In this document: one piece after another, positions 1 through 10,578 of the stretch | Numbering within the stretch: position 1 is the first letter of the stretch | Layout of the letters: each line of letters starts with the position of its first letter | NCBI GenBank assembly: GCA_900771305.1 | Contig: CAAGNL010000099.1 | Coordinates: 1 to 12,546, forward strand | Length of the DNA: 12,546 nucleotides | DNA from: Kiritimatiellia bacterium | GTDB taxonomy: Bacteria; Verrucomicrobiota; Kiritimatiellia; RFP12; UBA1067 | Direction: 5' to 3' | The notes under the pieces: generated by a model | The model's database searches: none | Seen by the model: the letters and a program-made list of their open reading frames with translations, nothing else | Told to the model about the DNA's origin: nothing | Position numbers and translations under genes: made by a program

Positions 1-3035
<3,035 letters not shown>

Positions 3036-3077
3036 ATGCCTCGTTCCTTCCTAATGGGTAACCAAAATCGGGAGCGT

Positions 3078-3106
3078 ATTATACCCGATTCGCGGACACG
3101 AGACAA
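3078..3106 (-). promoter_or_regulatory. Sigma-70-type promoter of carB
   Basis: Read on the minus strand, a -35 box TTGTCT (3101-3106, 4 of 6 consensus) is followed by a 17-base spacer and a perfect -10 box TATAAT (3078-3083). Transcription would start near 3071, giving a leader of about 35 bases before the carB ATG at 3035. It lies between the terminator of the upstream operon and carB, which supports separate transcription of carB. No attenuator or PyrR-type hairpin is evident in so short a leader. Confidence 0.75.
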
Positions 3107-3148
3107 GTGCGGAGTAGTGTACATTGTGTGTAAAATTGAAACGAGAAA

Positions 3149-3174
3149 CGGCGTGGATTTGAGAATCCACGCCG
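3149..3174 (-). terminator. Rho-independent terminator of the ABC/DUF4340 operon
   Basis: A perfect 11-bp stem (3149-3159 pairs with 3164-3174, core CGGCGTGGATT) encloses a 4-base loop. On the minus strand it is preceded by GAAAAG and followed by GTTTCTCGTTTC, a moderately T-rich run. It sits 28 bases after the DUF4340 stop codon and before the carB promoter, the position expected for the end of that operon. The plus-strand side has only CTTTTC, so activity in the other direction is less likely. Confidence 0.8.
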
Positions 3175-3202
3175 CTTTTCAATGAATTAGGCCGAGATGA
3201 AC

Positions 3203-4255
3203 TTACTTCTTCTCGTCCTTCTTCTCGTCCTTCTTGGGCTCTTCCTTCGCCTTGACGAGGTCCTTGCGGGACTTCGCCATGTTGTCGGCGCTGTAGGAGG
3301 AGACCGAGTAGGTCCACTTGCCGACCTTCGCGTTGAAGTCCTTCACCGCCTGTTCGAGCTTGGCGTTCTCGACCGTGTTCGTGCCGACGGCCTTGAAGGA
3401 GGCGCTCACCTTCACCCAGCGGTCGGAGCCAGTCGCGTTGCCGGTCTTCGCCGTGTAGACGGTGCCGTTCTTCAGGGTGGCCGTATAGACCGCGCCGGTC
3501 GTAAATCCGAGTTCGGCCTCCGTCAGCTTGGGATCGGCAACGCCCGTGAGGTCAAGGTAGCTGAGCGCGGAGTCGAGCGAATACGTCTTGGACGTGTCGA
3601 CCTCCTCCTTCGCGCCGAGTCCCTCGAGCTCCCACTTACCGTCCTTGCGGGTGAGCTTGACCGTCTCGCCGCCCTTCTGGTACGTGACGGACGCAACGTC
3701 GGCGCTCGGAACCTTGCAGATGCTGCGGTCGACCCACTTGAGCGGGTCGCCATCGAAGGCCTCGAGCGTGTCGCTCACGAGCACGGTCTTGCCATCCATC
3801 GAGACGTAGCGGCCGTCGGGGTAGCCACCGCCGCCGAACATCGCCATCTGGCCCTTCGGCTTGCCCTTATGGGTGTCACCCATGCTCAGCGTGGCGAGCT
3901 CCTTGCCCGAGGCGTCCTTCAGGACGACCTTGGTCGACGAGGCATCCGCGACGTCGGAGGCGGAGGGACCGGCCTTGAGGTCCTTCAGCTTGAGGATCTC
4001 GTCCGTGATCTTCTTCGCGTCCGCCGGATAGCCGTGCAACGCATCGACCGTCCACCCCTTGTCGGACGCGGCGAGGGCGACCTTCTTCGCGCCGTTCACC
4101 TCGACCCGGGCGACGTCGGAGACGTTGAACGCCGGAAGCACCTTGCGTCCGACGAGGTCGGGCGTGCGGACGCGGCGGTTGCTCTTCACAACCACGGCCG
4201 CGCCACAGAGAACCACGGCCACGCCGGCGAGAATGATGACCTTACTGGATTTCAT
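3203..4255 (-). CDS. DUF4340 domain protein, last gene of the gliding-type ABC operon
   Basis: The protein has 350 residues. It has an N-terminal hydrophobic anchor (about residues 5-22, IILAGVAVVLCGAAVVV) followed by a soluble extracytoplasmic region with repeated beta-rich segments such as KGWTVDALHGYPADAKKITD and GGETVKLTRKDGKWELEG. The pattern of a tryptophan-containing strand followed by a helix of the type A(D/K)..KI...L matches DUF4340 proteins, which commonly follow GldG-like genes in ABC operons. Cys17 is not in a canonical lipobox because residue -1 is Leu, so a membrane anchor is more likely than a lipoprotein. The tail is highly charged (KKDEKKDEKK). The ATG at 4255 has AGGAG about 9 bases upstream and lies 31 bases after the GldG-like stop. 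The biochemical role of the family is not established; a partner of the transporter complex is inferred from context. Confidence 0.85.
   Translation of the reverse strand: MKSSKVIILAGVAVVLCGAAVVVKSNRRVRTPDLVGRKVLPAFNVSDVARVEVNGAKKVALAASDKGWTVDALHGYPADAKKITDEILKLKDLKAGPSASDVADASSTKVVLKDASGKELATLSMGDTHKGKPKGQMAMFGGGGYPDGRYVSMDGKTVLVSDTLEAFDGDPLKWVDRSICKVPSADVASVTYQKGGETVKLTRKDGKWELEGLGAKEEVDTSKTYSLDSALSYLDLTGVADPKLTEAELGFTTGAVYTATLKNGTVYTAKTGNATGSDRWVKVSASFKAVGTNTVENAKLEQAVKDFNAKVGKWTYSVSSYSADNMAKSRKDLVKAKEEPKKDEKKDEKK
3206..3235 (-). repeat. 12-bp tandem repeat encoding the KKDE tail
   Basis: Two perfect copies of CTTCTTCTCGTC (3206-3217 and 3218-3229, plus-strand view) plus half a copy (3230-3235) encode the lysine and acidic tail of the DUF4340 protein. 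Because the unit is 12 bases, copy-number change would lengthen or shorten the tail without changing the frame. Confidence 0.8.
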
Positions 4256-4286
4256 CTTGTCTAACTCCTATCAGATTTCCATGAAC

Positions 4287-6161
4287 TCAGCGGCGGCGAC
4301 GGACGACGGCGCGCAGGATTCCGAAGAGAATGACCAGCACGGGCACGAGCACGATATTGATCACCTTCAGCGTGAAGCCCAGGCTCTCGATGTCGGCGTT
4401 GAGCTCCTTGCGGACGTTCTTGAGCTGCTTCTGCGTCTTCGCCTTCTCGCGACGCGCCTCGAGGATGGCACTCTCGAGCTCCTTGGAGACGAGCTGGCGA
4501 TCCGTGCCGCGCTTGCCCTGAAGCAGTTCGTTCAGCTTCTTGTTGGTGCCCTCGAGGCTCTTCTCAAGCTTCTCGGCCTCGGCGCGGAACTTGCGCTCGG
4601 CCTCGGCCTGGAGCTTCTTGACGACGGTGAACGGACGGTCCGACGGACCGCGCGAACGGAGGCCGATCAGCTCCTCGCGGCCGGCGAACTGCTCGACGAT
4701 GTTCGCGAAGAGCGAGAGATTGTCGCCGCGGAGCACCGCCTGCTGGCCGAAGAGCGTGTCGACGACCTGCACGCAGACGGGGTCCGCGATGAAGTCGGAA
4801 TCCGCGAACAGGAAGACCGTGCCCTTGCCGGAGGCGACGACCTTCGGAACGGCGTTGGTCGAGCCCTCCGTCCAGTCCGGACCCTTCGGGAACGCGGTCT
4901 TGAACGTGCCGTCGAGACGTGCGGCGAGGGTGCGGACCACGCCATCGGGCTTCAGCTGGGAGCGGATGCCCTCCGGCCCCATCTGGAGCATGCCGGCATC
5001 AACCAGGCAGGACCCTTCCTTCGAGGTCGTAAGCACAGGCGTGAACGTGAGCCCCTCCGGCGGATTGCAGGAGAGCGCGCCGGCGTACGGCATCATCAGC
5101 TGCGAGACGCCCGCGGCGAGCACGTCGCCCTTCGCGATGTTGGCCGGACCGAGTTCGAGCACCGTGGCGTCGGTCTCGACCGTGCCGCGGCGACCGCGCA
5201 TCTGCACGGCAGACTGGTCGTCGGCCACACACTTCATCGTGTCGAAGGTCACGCCCCACGCGTCGAAGAGCTTGCCGAGCGTCGAGGGACCGGCCTGGCC
5301 ACCCATCTGCTGCATCATCGGATTCTGCTGGCGCTGATTGGCCTGCATGTCCATGAAGCTGAACGGGTCGACGCACGCAATCAGACGACCGCCGCCGATG
5401 ACGAACTGGTCGATCGCGAAGAGCGTCTTCTCCGAGAGGTTCTTCGGGTGGAGCACGATGAGCGTCTTGACGTCCGAGTCGATCGTCTCGGCCTCGGCCT
5501 GGATCTCGCGCACGTCGTAGTCCTTCTTCAGCTCGGTGAAGGCCACCCAGCCCGGATTTGGACGCTGCCGCTGCATCTGCATCATCATTGGATTCATCTG
5601 CTCGCCGAGCACACCCGGGATTCCCGAGAGGATGCCGACGACCGGACGCTCCGGCCACGCGACGCGCGTGATGCAGCGCGTGATGTCGTACTCGAGCGTG
5701 GGCTCGGTGCGCGGACTGAAGCCGGCAATGGTCTCCTCGCGGCCCTCGCATGCGGCGACGAGACCGCAGTAGACCGGCGCGCCGAATGGATTGACCTGCT
5801 GCGGCTCGATGCCGTACTTCGTCGCCCACTCCTCCTCGTCGGAGTCCTGCTTCGGATCGTACATCTCGAGCACGACGTTGCCGTTGCCGGCGCGCTCGTA
5901 CTCGCGGAGAAGGTCACGGACCTGCTCGGCGTACGTCTTGAGGGAGGCCGGCATGTCCTTCGCGCTCTCGCTGTAGAAGTACTTGAGCGTGATCTTGCGC
6001 TCGACCTTGCCCAGGACGGCCTTCGAGCCATCCGAAAGCGTGTAGAGGTTCTCGGCCGTGAGGTCCACGCGCGGCAACAGCTCGGAAATGATCAGGTTCG
6101 AGGCGCCGATGATGGCGGCCAGGACGACCAGTCCGACAACACCTGTAAGTTTCTTGTTCAT
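4287..6161 (-). CDS. GldG-like ABC transporter auxiliary protein (ABC_transp_aux)
   Basis: The protein has 624 residues from the ATG at 6161. A TTG three codons upstream is possible, but AGAAAGGAA is well placed only for the ATG. Layout: N-terminal membrane segment (about 7-24), the family hallmark LTAENLYTLSDGSKAVLGK (34-52), a large extracytoplasmic domain with GGGRLIACVDPFSF (256-269) and a late GTVFLFADSDFI strand (447-458), a charged coiled coil (about 512-592) and a C-terminal membrane segment (about 598-617) ending in RRRR. This two-anchor architecture is that of GldG and related ABC auxiliary proteins. Two Met/Gln-rich stretches (about 189-200 and 270-291) look like surface loops and are unusual. 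The gene follows the ATPase and permease genes, so the product probably completes their membrane complex. In Flavobacterium GldAFG is tied to gliding; motility cannot be inferred from this operon alone. Confidence 0.88.
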   Translation of the reverse strand: MNKKLTGVVGLVVLAAIIGASNLIISELLPRVDLTAENLYTLSDGSKAVLGKVERKITLKYFYSESAKDMPASLKTYAEQVRDLLREYERAGNGNVVLEMYDPKQDSDEEEWATKYGIEPQQVNPFGAPVYCGLVAACEGREETIAGFSPRTEPTLEYDITRCITRVAWPERPVVGILSGIPGVLGEQMNPMMMQMQRQRPNPGWVAFTELKKDYDVREIQAEAETIDSDVKTLIVLHPKNLSEKTLFAIDQFVIGGGRLIACVDPFSFMDMQANQRQQNPMMQQMGGQAGPSTLGKLFDAWGVTFDTMKCVADDQSAVQMRGRRGTVETDATVLELGPANIAKGDVLAAGVSQLMMPYAGALSCNPPEGLTFTPVLTTSKEGSCLVDAGMLQMGPEGIRSQLKPDGVVRTLAARLDGTFKTAFPKGPDWTEGSTNAVPKVVASGKGTVFLFADSDFIADPVCVQVVDTLFGQQAVLRGDNLSLFANIVEQFAGREELIGLRSRGPSDRPFTVVKKLQAEAERKFRAEAEKLEKSLEGTNKKLNELLQGKRGTDRQLVSKELESAILEARREKAKTQKQLKNVRKELNADIESLGFTLKVINIVLVPVLVILFGILRAVVRRRR

Positions 6162-6177
6162 TGTCTGCAAATTCCTT

Positions 6178-6213
6178 TCTAGATTTTCTAGATGTTCTAG
6201 AGGCTCTAGATCA
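6178..6213 (-). repeat. Perfect 9-bp-period TCTAGA array between permease and GldG-like gene
   Basis: TCTAGA occurs at 6178, 6187, 6196 and 6205, each followed by three variable bases, giving four units of exactly nine. The last unit includes the TGA stop of the permease, and the array ends just before the Shine-Dalgarno of the GldG-like gene. TCTAGA is self-complementary, so units can pair with one another in RNA or DNA. Confidence 0.85.
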
Positions 6214-6981
6214 GCTCGCCTTGCGGCTGTCGGTGACGTACTGGGCGGCGGCCAGCATGAAGACGATCACGCCCGCATAGTAGCCGATGTCCGCGAAGTC
6301 GACGACGCCGCGTCCCATGGAGTTGAAGTGCTTCAGCAGCGAGCACGACGAAAGCGCGTCCACCACGAAGCCGGGCACGCCCCAGCCGGCGACCGCGTTG
6401 AGCATCGGGTCGAAGCCGATCATCAGCAGCACGAACATGAGCGCGAGCGCGACCACGAAGCCAACCACCTGGCTGCGCGAGAGCGAGCTCGCGAAGACGC
6501 CGATCGCCGTGGCGGCGCCGGCCAGCAGGAAGCTCCCCAGATAGCCGCAGAACACGGCGCCCCAGTCGGGGCTGCCCAGCCACGCCGTCGTGAGGACAAT
6601 CGGGAACGTGAGCGCGAGGCCGATGCCGATGAACGACCAGGCAGCCAGGAACTTGCCCACCAGGGCCTCGCCGAGCGTCACCGGCAGCGTGAGGAGTAGC
6701 TCGATCGTGCCGTTGCGGCGCTCTTCCGCCCAGAGGCCCATCGTCGCCGCCGGCACCAGCAGGAGGTACATCCAGGGATGCCAGAAGAAGAACGGCGTGA
6801 GGTCCGCCTGGCGGCGCTCGTAGAACATCGCGACGCCGAACGTGAGGAATCCGGCGAGCACGAGGAACGCAACGAGGAACACGTAGGCGACGGGAGAGTC
6901 GAAATAGGCCTTGAACTCGCGTCCGAAGACCGTGCGCACCGCGTTGCACGCGCAGTGCTTGCCCTTGCAGCAGCAGCTCAT
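6211..6981 (-). CDS. ABC-2 type permease, GldF/NosY-like
   Basis: The 256-residue integral membrane protein has about six hydrophobic segments (roughly 31-53, 70-84, 109-134, 142-166, 172-190 and 233-249). The cytoplasmic motif EERRNGTIELLLTLPVTLGE (86-105) is the conserved loop of GldF/NosY-type ABC-2 permeases that contacts the ATPase. The ATG at 6981 is chosen because GGAGGAGAAG lies just upstream inside the end of the ATPase gene and only one base separates the two genes; an upstream in-frame extension to 7107 is arginine-rich and is a frame shadow of the ATPase gene. The N-terminus is odd: MSCCCKGKHCAC holds five cysteines and a histidine before the first membrane segment. The substrate is unknown. 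Family confidence is high, substrate confidence nil. Confidence 0.9.
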   Translation of the reverse strand: MSCCCKGKHCACNAVRTVFGREFKAYFDSPVAYVFLVAFLVLAGFLTFGVAMFYERRQADLTPFFFWHPWMYLLLVPAATMGLWAEERRNGTIELLLTLPVTLGEALVGKFLAAWSFIGIGLALTFPIVLTTAWLGSPDWGAVFCGYLGSFLLAGAATAIGVFASSLSRSQVVGFVVALALMFVLLMIGFDPMLNAVAGWGVPGFVVDALSSCSLLKHFNSMGRGVVDFADIGYYAGVIVFMLAAAQYVTDSRKAS

Positions 6982-6982
6982 G

Positions 6983-7723
6983 TTACTTCTCCTCCTTCTT
7001 CGTGAGCTTGCGGAAGATGACGTCCAGCTTGCCCGAGGGGTCAAGCTTGCGCAGTTCGTCGACCGTGATCTTCGCGTTCTCCTTCGTGCCGGTCTTCGCC
7101 TCGCCATCGGCGATCACCACGGCGTGCGAGCACACAGCGTCCACCTCCTCGAGGATGTGCGTGGAGATGATGATCGCCATCTCGGCGCTCATCTCCTTGA
7201 TCATCTGGCGCACGACGAACTTCTGGTTCGGGTCGAGGCCGTCCGTCGGCTCGTCCATGATCAGCACGGACGGCTGGTGGATGATGGCCTGTGCGAAGCA
7301 GGTGCGCTGGCGATAACCCTTCGAGAGCGTCTCAATTGTCTGTTTGCGGACCTTTTCGAGGCCGGCCTTCGCGACCACCGCGTCGACTTTCGCCTTCGCC
7401 TCGGCACTGCCGAAGCCGCGGATCTTCGCCGCGAACGTGAGGAAGTCCTCCACCGTCATCGCGCGGTAGCTCGGCGCCGCCTCGGGCAGATACCCGAGCA
7501 CGCTCTTCGCGCCGACGGGATCATTGATGATGTCGTGACCGCAGATTGCGGCGGTACCCGACGTCGGGGGGATGAATCCCGTGATCATCCGCATCGTCGT
7601 CGATTTTCCGGCGCCGTTCGGCCCCAGAAAGCCCAGCACTTCGCCCTTCCCCACGGAGAAGGAGATTCCCTTCACCGCCTGGAAGTCGCCGAAGCTCTTC
7701 TTCAGGTTTTCGACCTTGAGCAT
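6983..7723 (-). CDS. ABC transporter ATP-binding protein, GldA-like
   Basis: The 246-residue cytoplasmic ATPase drives the permease encoded directly downstream. The nucleotide-binding motifs are in order: Walker A GPNGAGKS (34-41), GYLPE in the Q-loop region (77-81), ABC signature LSKGYRQR (133-140), Walker B VLIMDEPT (153-160) followed by DGLDP, and the switch histidine in STHI (His189). Length and motif spellings fit the GldA/CcmA-type subfamily of ABC-2 exporters. The start ATG at 7723 fits MLKVENLKKSFG, the usual N-terminus; AGAGG upstream is a modest ribosome site. It is the first gene of a four-gene operon with permease, GldG-like and DUF4340 genes, and two candidate promoters lie in the 189-base gap before it. 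Confidence 0.95.
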   Translation of the reverse strand: MLKVENLKKSFGDFQAVKGISFSVGKGEVLGFLGPNGAGKSTTMRMITGFIPPTSGTAAICGHDIINDPVGAKSVLGYLPEAAPSYRAMTVEDFLTFAAKIRGFGSAEAKAKVDAVVAKAGLEKVRKQTIETLSKGYRQRTCFAQAIIHQPSVLIMDEPTDGLDPNQKFVVRQMIKEMSAEMAIIISTHILEEVDAVCSHAVVIADGEAKTGTKENAKITVDELRKLDPSGKLDVIFRKLTKKEEK

Positions 7724-7793
7724 GTTTCTTCTTGCCTCTTGTTTTTTCTTTATCTAAATGAGAGTTCCCGCTCCCGGAGAAGCAGAGTTGTAT

Positions 7794-7822
7794 AGTTTAG
7801 CGGGAATCCCGCCGTTTGTCCA
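7794..7822 (-). promoter_or_regulatory. Candidate promoter of the ABC operon (proximal)
   Basis: On the minus strand, TGGACA (7817-7822, 5 of 6 consensus) is separated by exactly 17 bases from TAAACT (7794-7799, 4 of 6). Transcription would start near 7787, giving a leader of about 64 bases before the ATPase ATG. The spacer is filled by a 13-base perfect dyad (7800-7812), which could bind a repressor. Confidence 0.5.
7800..7812. promoter_or_regulatory. Dyad inside the promoter spacer, possible operator
   Basis: GCGGGAATCCCGC is a perfect inverted repeat of 6-base arms around one central base. It lies precisely between the proximal -35 and -10 boxes, a position where a bound dimeric regulator would block RNA polymerase. 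The regulator is unknown and the role is inferred from position only. Confidence 0.35.
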
Positions 7823-7861
7823 TAGGGACGACTCCCTTTTCCGCGAACGAGCATGCCACGG

Positions 7862-7870
7862 ATTATACCA
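7862..7870 (-). promoter_or_regulatory. Candidate extended -10 promoter of the ABC operon (distal)
   Basis: On the minus strand this reads TGGTATAAT: a perfect -10 hexamer (7862-7867) preceded by the TGn extension. No good -35 is present at 16-18 bases, which extended -10 promoters can tolerate. It would start transcription near 7855, about 130 bases before the ATPase start, downstream of the helicase stop at 7913. Confidence 0.5.
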
Positions 7871-7899
7871 CCGGCTTGTTAACGGAATATTAGCACGTG

Positions 7900-7911
7900 A
7901 TGGCGCGCCAT
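7900..7911. repeat. 12-bp perfect palindrome just after the res stop codon
   Basis: ATGGCGCGCCAT is perfectly self-complementary and begins one base beyond the helicase stop codon. There is no following T-run, so it is not a convincing intrinsic terminator. It could be a protein-binding site or chance; no clear terminator for the restriction operon was found in the 7724-7912 gap. Confidence 0.4.
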
Positions 7912-7912
7912 T

Positions 7913-10576
7913 TCACAGGCACCGCAGCGTATTCAGGAACGCATTGAAGTCCATCGCCTGGTCAATCGCATCTTCGGGCTTTCTGAAGACCATGAAATAC
8001 TTGTAGTTGTATCCGGCGGCCGCTTCCCACTTTTTACCCAGGAACATCTTGTCCTGCGCATCCGACCCGTTGAGGTGATTGCCCTTCACCTCGACCATCA
8101 CAATGCAGCCCTTGTTTGTCCGGACGATGAAATCCGGATAGATCGGACGATACCCGTTGATCCTGAAGAGCCCCGGCACGCGCTCCTTGATCCGATGCCA
8201 CCATTTGACATTGGGGAGCGCCGCAATCTTCTGGACGAGTTCATCTTCGTCGCCATCCATCGGATATTCACCCGCATACAGGGACTTCTCGTACAGCTCA
8301 ACGGCAGCTACGGGCTTGATTGACTTCGGAAACTTGTATTTCAGTTCGCACAGAATCTCGTTCTTGTTCAACTTATCAAGGAATTGCGCCTTTTTATAGT
8401 CGGCCTGTAAAGTCTCGATCCTCTCCTTGACGCACGTCGCCAGAGACGGTATGAATTCGGCGGCAAGCTGAGACTTGACCGCAGGCGGCAGCGCGGCAAT
8501 CGCCGTCTTGACATAGTTCTGCACCTGTCCGGTCGAACACCCGTCCACCTTCTGATCCACCTGCGCGGAAACGGCGTCGGCGATCTTCTTCAGACGTTCG
8601 TCTTCGGACTTTCCAGCCAGGCGGCTCGTCAGGTACGCCATCTCCTGCGGGCTCATCTGCTTGCTTTTGAGCACGGCCTCGCCCTTCTCCGCAAGATCGA
8701 TCACCTTGACCGCATCCGCGACGGACGTGCTGAACGCGATCGTCGCATCCTTGCCGTCCAGCGTAAAGTCATCCAACAGATTTTCGGGCGCCAGCAGAGT
8801 CTTCTCCAACTCGTCGCCGAAAAGCCCCGCATCCTCGGCGATCACGAATTGCGGCAGCCGCAGTTCCGCAACCTCATCGGCAAACTGTTCGTCAACCTGA
8901 TAGACACCTGCCATCTCAACCCCCAATGCCGCCAGCGGATTGACGTCCTGCTGATTGTTGACAGCCTCATCATATTGATCGCCTTGCGCTTCGGCGGACT
9001 TCGCCATGTCCGCAACAACGGGACTCGTTTCCTCCGGATCGGCACTCGTCGAAATCTTTGTCCCTTCGGGTAGGGTCGATAGGTCTTCGAGACCGGGAGG
9101 GACGCGCTCCGTCGCGTCCGCGGACGGCACGGCGGCCGTCCCTCCCAGCTCGCCCTGCACAAGCGTCGGCTCGCGTTCGGCCCCGATCGGCTCCGCATCT
9201 GCAATGCGATAATCCTTCTTGCTAAAGCCCGCCCGATTCAAGCCTTCCACAACGCTCTTGACCGTTTCCTGGAAGTCGATTGACGAGGCCAGAATATACG
9301 ACATGTTCAAGAGCTTCGTCGGATGCTGCTCAGCATACGGCTGACGAAGGACACGTCCCACGATCTGCTCGACATCCGTCTTGCTCGTCCGATTGGCCAA
9401 CGACGCGAGAATATAGGCAAACGGACAGTCCCACCCCTCCTTGAGCGCATTGACCGTAATGACATAGCGAATCGGACAATCTTTCGCCAACAGATTCGTC
9501 GTGCCGATCTCGTCCTTTTGCGAGGTCTTGATGGCAATCCGCTCCGCCGGAATGCCCATCGCGACAAGCTGCGCCTTGATCTTGTCAAAGGTCTCCGCTT
9601 TGCCGTCCGTTTTGGGCTGCGCCTGGAAAAGCACAATCGGGCGCACATACGCCGCGCCGTTCTGCTCGGCCTCTTGTGCCTTCAGCTCCAACAGCGCCTG
9701 GAGCTTGACGGCATCCTGAATCACGCTCTTGATGTCGGGTCGATTATACACCACCACCGGGAGCTTGACCATGTGCTCTTTCTTGAGCTCCCGTGCGTCG
9801 ACACAGGCGATGATGTTCGACTTCTCGTTCGGCGTCGCCGTCATCGACAAGATGAAGCTCGGATTGACGTTCTTCAGCATCTCAATCGAGAGTTCGCTCT
9901 TGGCATTGTGGCTCTCGTCCACGATGACGACCGGACGAAGCTGGCGAATGACCTGGATGAGCGCGGTGTCCGGTGTATCGGCCAAGAGCAGATCCGGGGC
10001 ATGGAAATAGTCGGCAAACTTCATGAGGTTGCCGTTCTCCTGGTAGATCTTCCTGTCCGACTGCTTCTGGTTCGCCGCCCGAATCGACGCATAGCAGAGC
10101 ACGCACACGCACAGGTTGCTCTGCACATCGTCTGGCGAGAACCCCTGTCCGTTCAGCAGCTGTTCCTTGGTATAGACGTTCACCCGGCCCCCGAAGTCCG
10201 CATTCAGCTTCTGGCGATAGGGATGGTCCGGATTCTGCAAATTCAACGTCGTCTGGGTCAGAATGGCATCGCTTGGAACCAGCCACAAAACAAACTTGTT
10301 CTTTCCGAACGGAAGTCCATCGAATATCGTTCGCACGGTATTCGCCGCGATAAAGGTCTTTCCGCCACCCGTCGGCACCTTGATGCAGGCGTTCGGAACG
10401 CCTGGGATGTCATCGGAATAAGGACGCATTCCACCGCCCGTAAGCGAGGTCACCGGAACACCATGCTCATTCCAGAAAAGCTTCCAGGCCGCCTCAACAT
10501 CCGAAGACGCAGCAACAGACTCAAGATACTTGCGCAGTTCGGCAAGAACCTGCTTCTGATAAGTCTTTAGCTCCAT
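7913..10576 (-). CDS. Type III restriction Res-like helicase-endonuclease
   Basis: The 887-residue protein is a superfamily 2 helicase with a nuclease tail. Motifs: Walker A PTGGGKT (68-74), motif II DESH (220-223), motif III SMTATP (244-249), motif V around NALKEGWDCP (376-385) and motif VI QIVGRVLRQPY (404-414). The C-terminus has a PD-(D/E)XK signature, YPDFIV (Asp815) and VEVKG (Glu829, Lys831), as in type III Res subunits, which translocate or switch on ATP hydrolysis and cut unmodified DNA. A mod-like gene at the other end of the operon supports this. The ATG at 10576 (MELKTYQKQVL) has GAGG 7 bases upstream and lies 2 bases after a mini-ORF stop; a GTG at 10609 would add 11 atypical residues. 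A poorly conserved-looking linker (about 460-560) contains residues 475-496 encoded by a 52-bp palindrome. A stand-alone defence helicase is the alternative. Confidence 0.88.
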   Translation of the reverse strand: MELKTYQKQVLAELRKYLESVAASSDVEAAWKLFWNEHGVPVTSLTGGGMRPYSDDIPGVPNACIKVPTGGGKTFIAANTVRTIFDGLPFGKNKFVLWLVPSDAILTQTTLNLQNPDHPYRQKLNADFGGRVNVYTKEQLLNGQGFSPDDVQSNLCVCVLCYASIRAANQKQSDRKIYQENGNLMKFADYFHAPDLLLADTPDTALIQVIRQLRPVVIVDESHNAKSELSIEMLKNVNPSFILSMTATPNEKSNIIACVDARELKKEHMVKLPVVVYNRPDIKSVIQDAVKLQALLELKAQEAEQNGAAYVRPIVLFQAQPKTDGKAETFDKIKAQLVAMGIPAERIAIKTSQKDEIGTTNLLAKDCPIRYVITVNALKEGWDCPFAYILASLANRTSKTDVEQIVGRVLRQPYAEQHPTKLLNMSYILASSIDFQETVKSVVEGLNRAGFSKKDYRIADAEPIGAEREPTLVQGELGGTAAVPSADATERVPPGLEDLSTLPEGTKISTSADPEETSPVVADMAKSAEAQGDQYDEAVNNQQDVNPLAALGVEMAGVYQVDEQFADEVAELRLPQFVIAEDAGLFGDELEKTLLAPENLLDDFTLDGKDATIAFSTSVADAVKVIDLAEKGEAVLKSKQMSPQEMAYLTSRLAGKSEDERLKKIADAVSAQVDQKVDGCSTGQVQNYVKTAIAALPPAVKSQLAAEFIPSLATCVKERIETLQADYKKAQFLDKLNKNEILCELKYKFPKSIKPVAAVELYEKSLYAGEYPMDGDEDELVQKIAALPNVKWWHRIKERVPGLFRINGYRPIYPDFIVRTNKGCIVMVEVKGNHLNGSDAQDKMFLGKKWEAAAGYNYKYFMVFRKPEDAIDQAMDFNAFLNTLRCL
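9095..9146. repeat. 52-bp imperfect palindrome embedded in frame in res
   Basis: The outer arms GGGAGGGACG (9095-9104) and CGTCCCTCCC (9137-9146) pair perfectly, and the centre GTCCGCGGAC (9116-9125) is itself a perfect palindrome. Over the full 26-base half-length 21 positions pair. The element is read through by the helicase gene and encodes GGTAAVPSADATERVPPG within its variable linker. The size and in-frame location resemble small palindromic repeats that insert in coding sequence in other bacteria. Confidence 0.75.
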
Positions 10577-10578
10577 GT

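Noticed and set aside
4059..6182. A 707-codon plus-strand open frame opposite the GldG-like gene, and similar long frames at 3197-4264, 6911-7795 and 9323-10570
   Set aside because: All are frame shadows of convincing minus-strand genes, with biased composition, no ribosome sites and no family similarity.
6982..7107. N-terminal extension of the permease to 7107
   Set aside because: The extra 42 residues are arginine/serine-rich and lie in another frame of the ATPase gene; the ATG at 6981 has a strong ribosome site.
7825..7840. GGGA-CGAC-TCCC followed by TTTT on the plus strand as a terminator
   Set aside because: The stem is only 4-5 bp and no plus-strand gene ends there.
7886..7911. Cluster of short palindromes (AATATT, CACGTG, ATGGCGCGCCAT) as a replication or recombination site
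   Set aside because: Six-base palindromes are expected by chance at this density, and nothing such as an integrase or repeated ends supports an attachment site.
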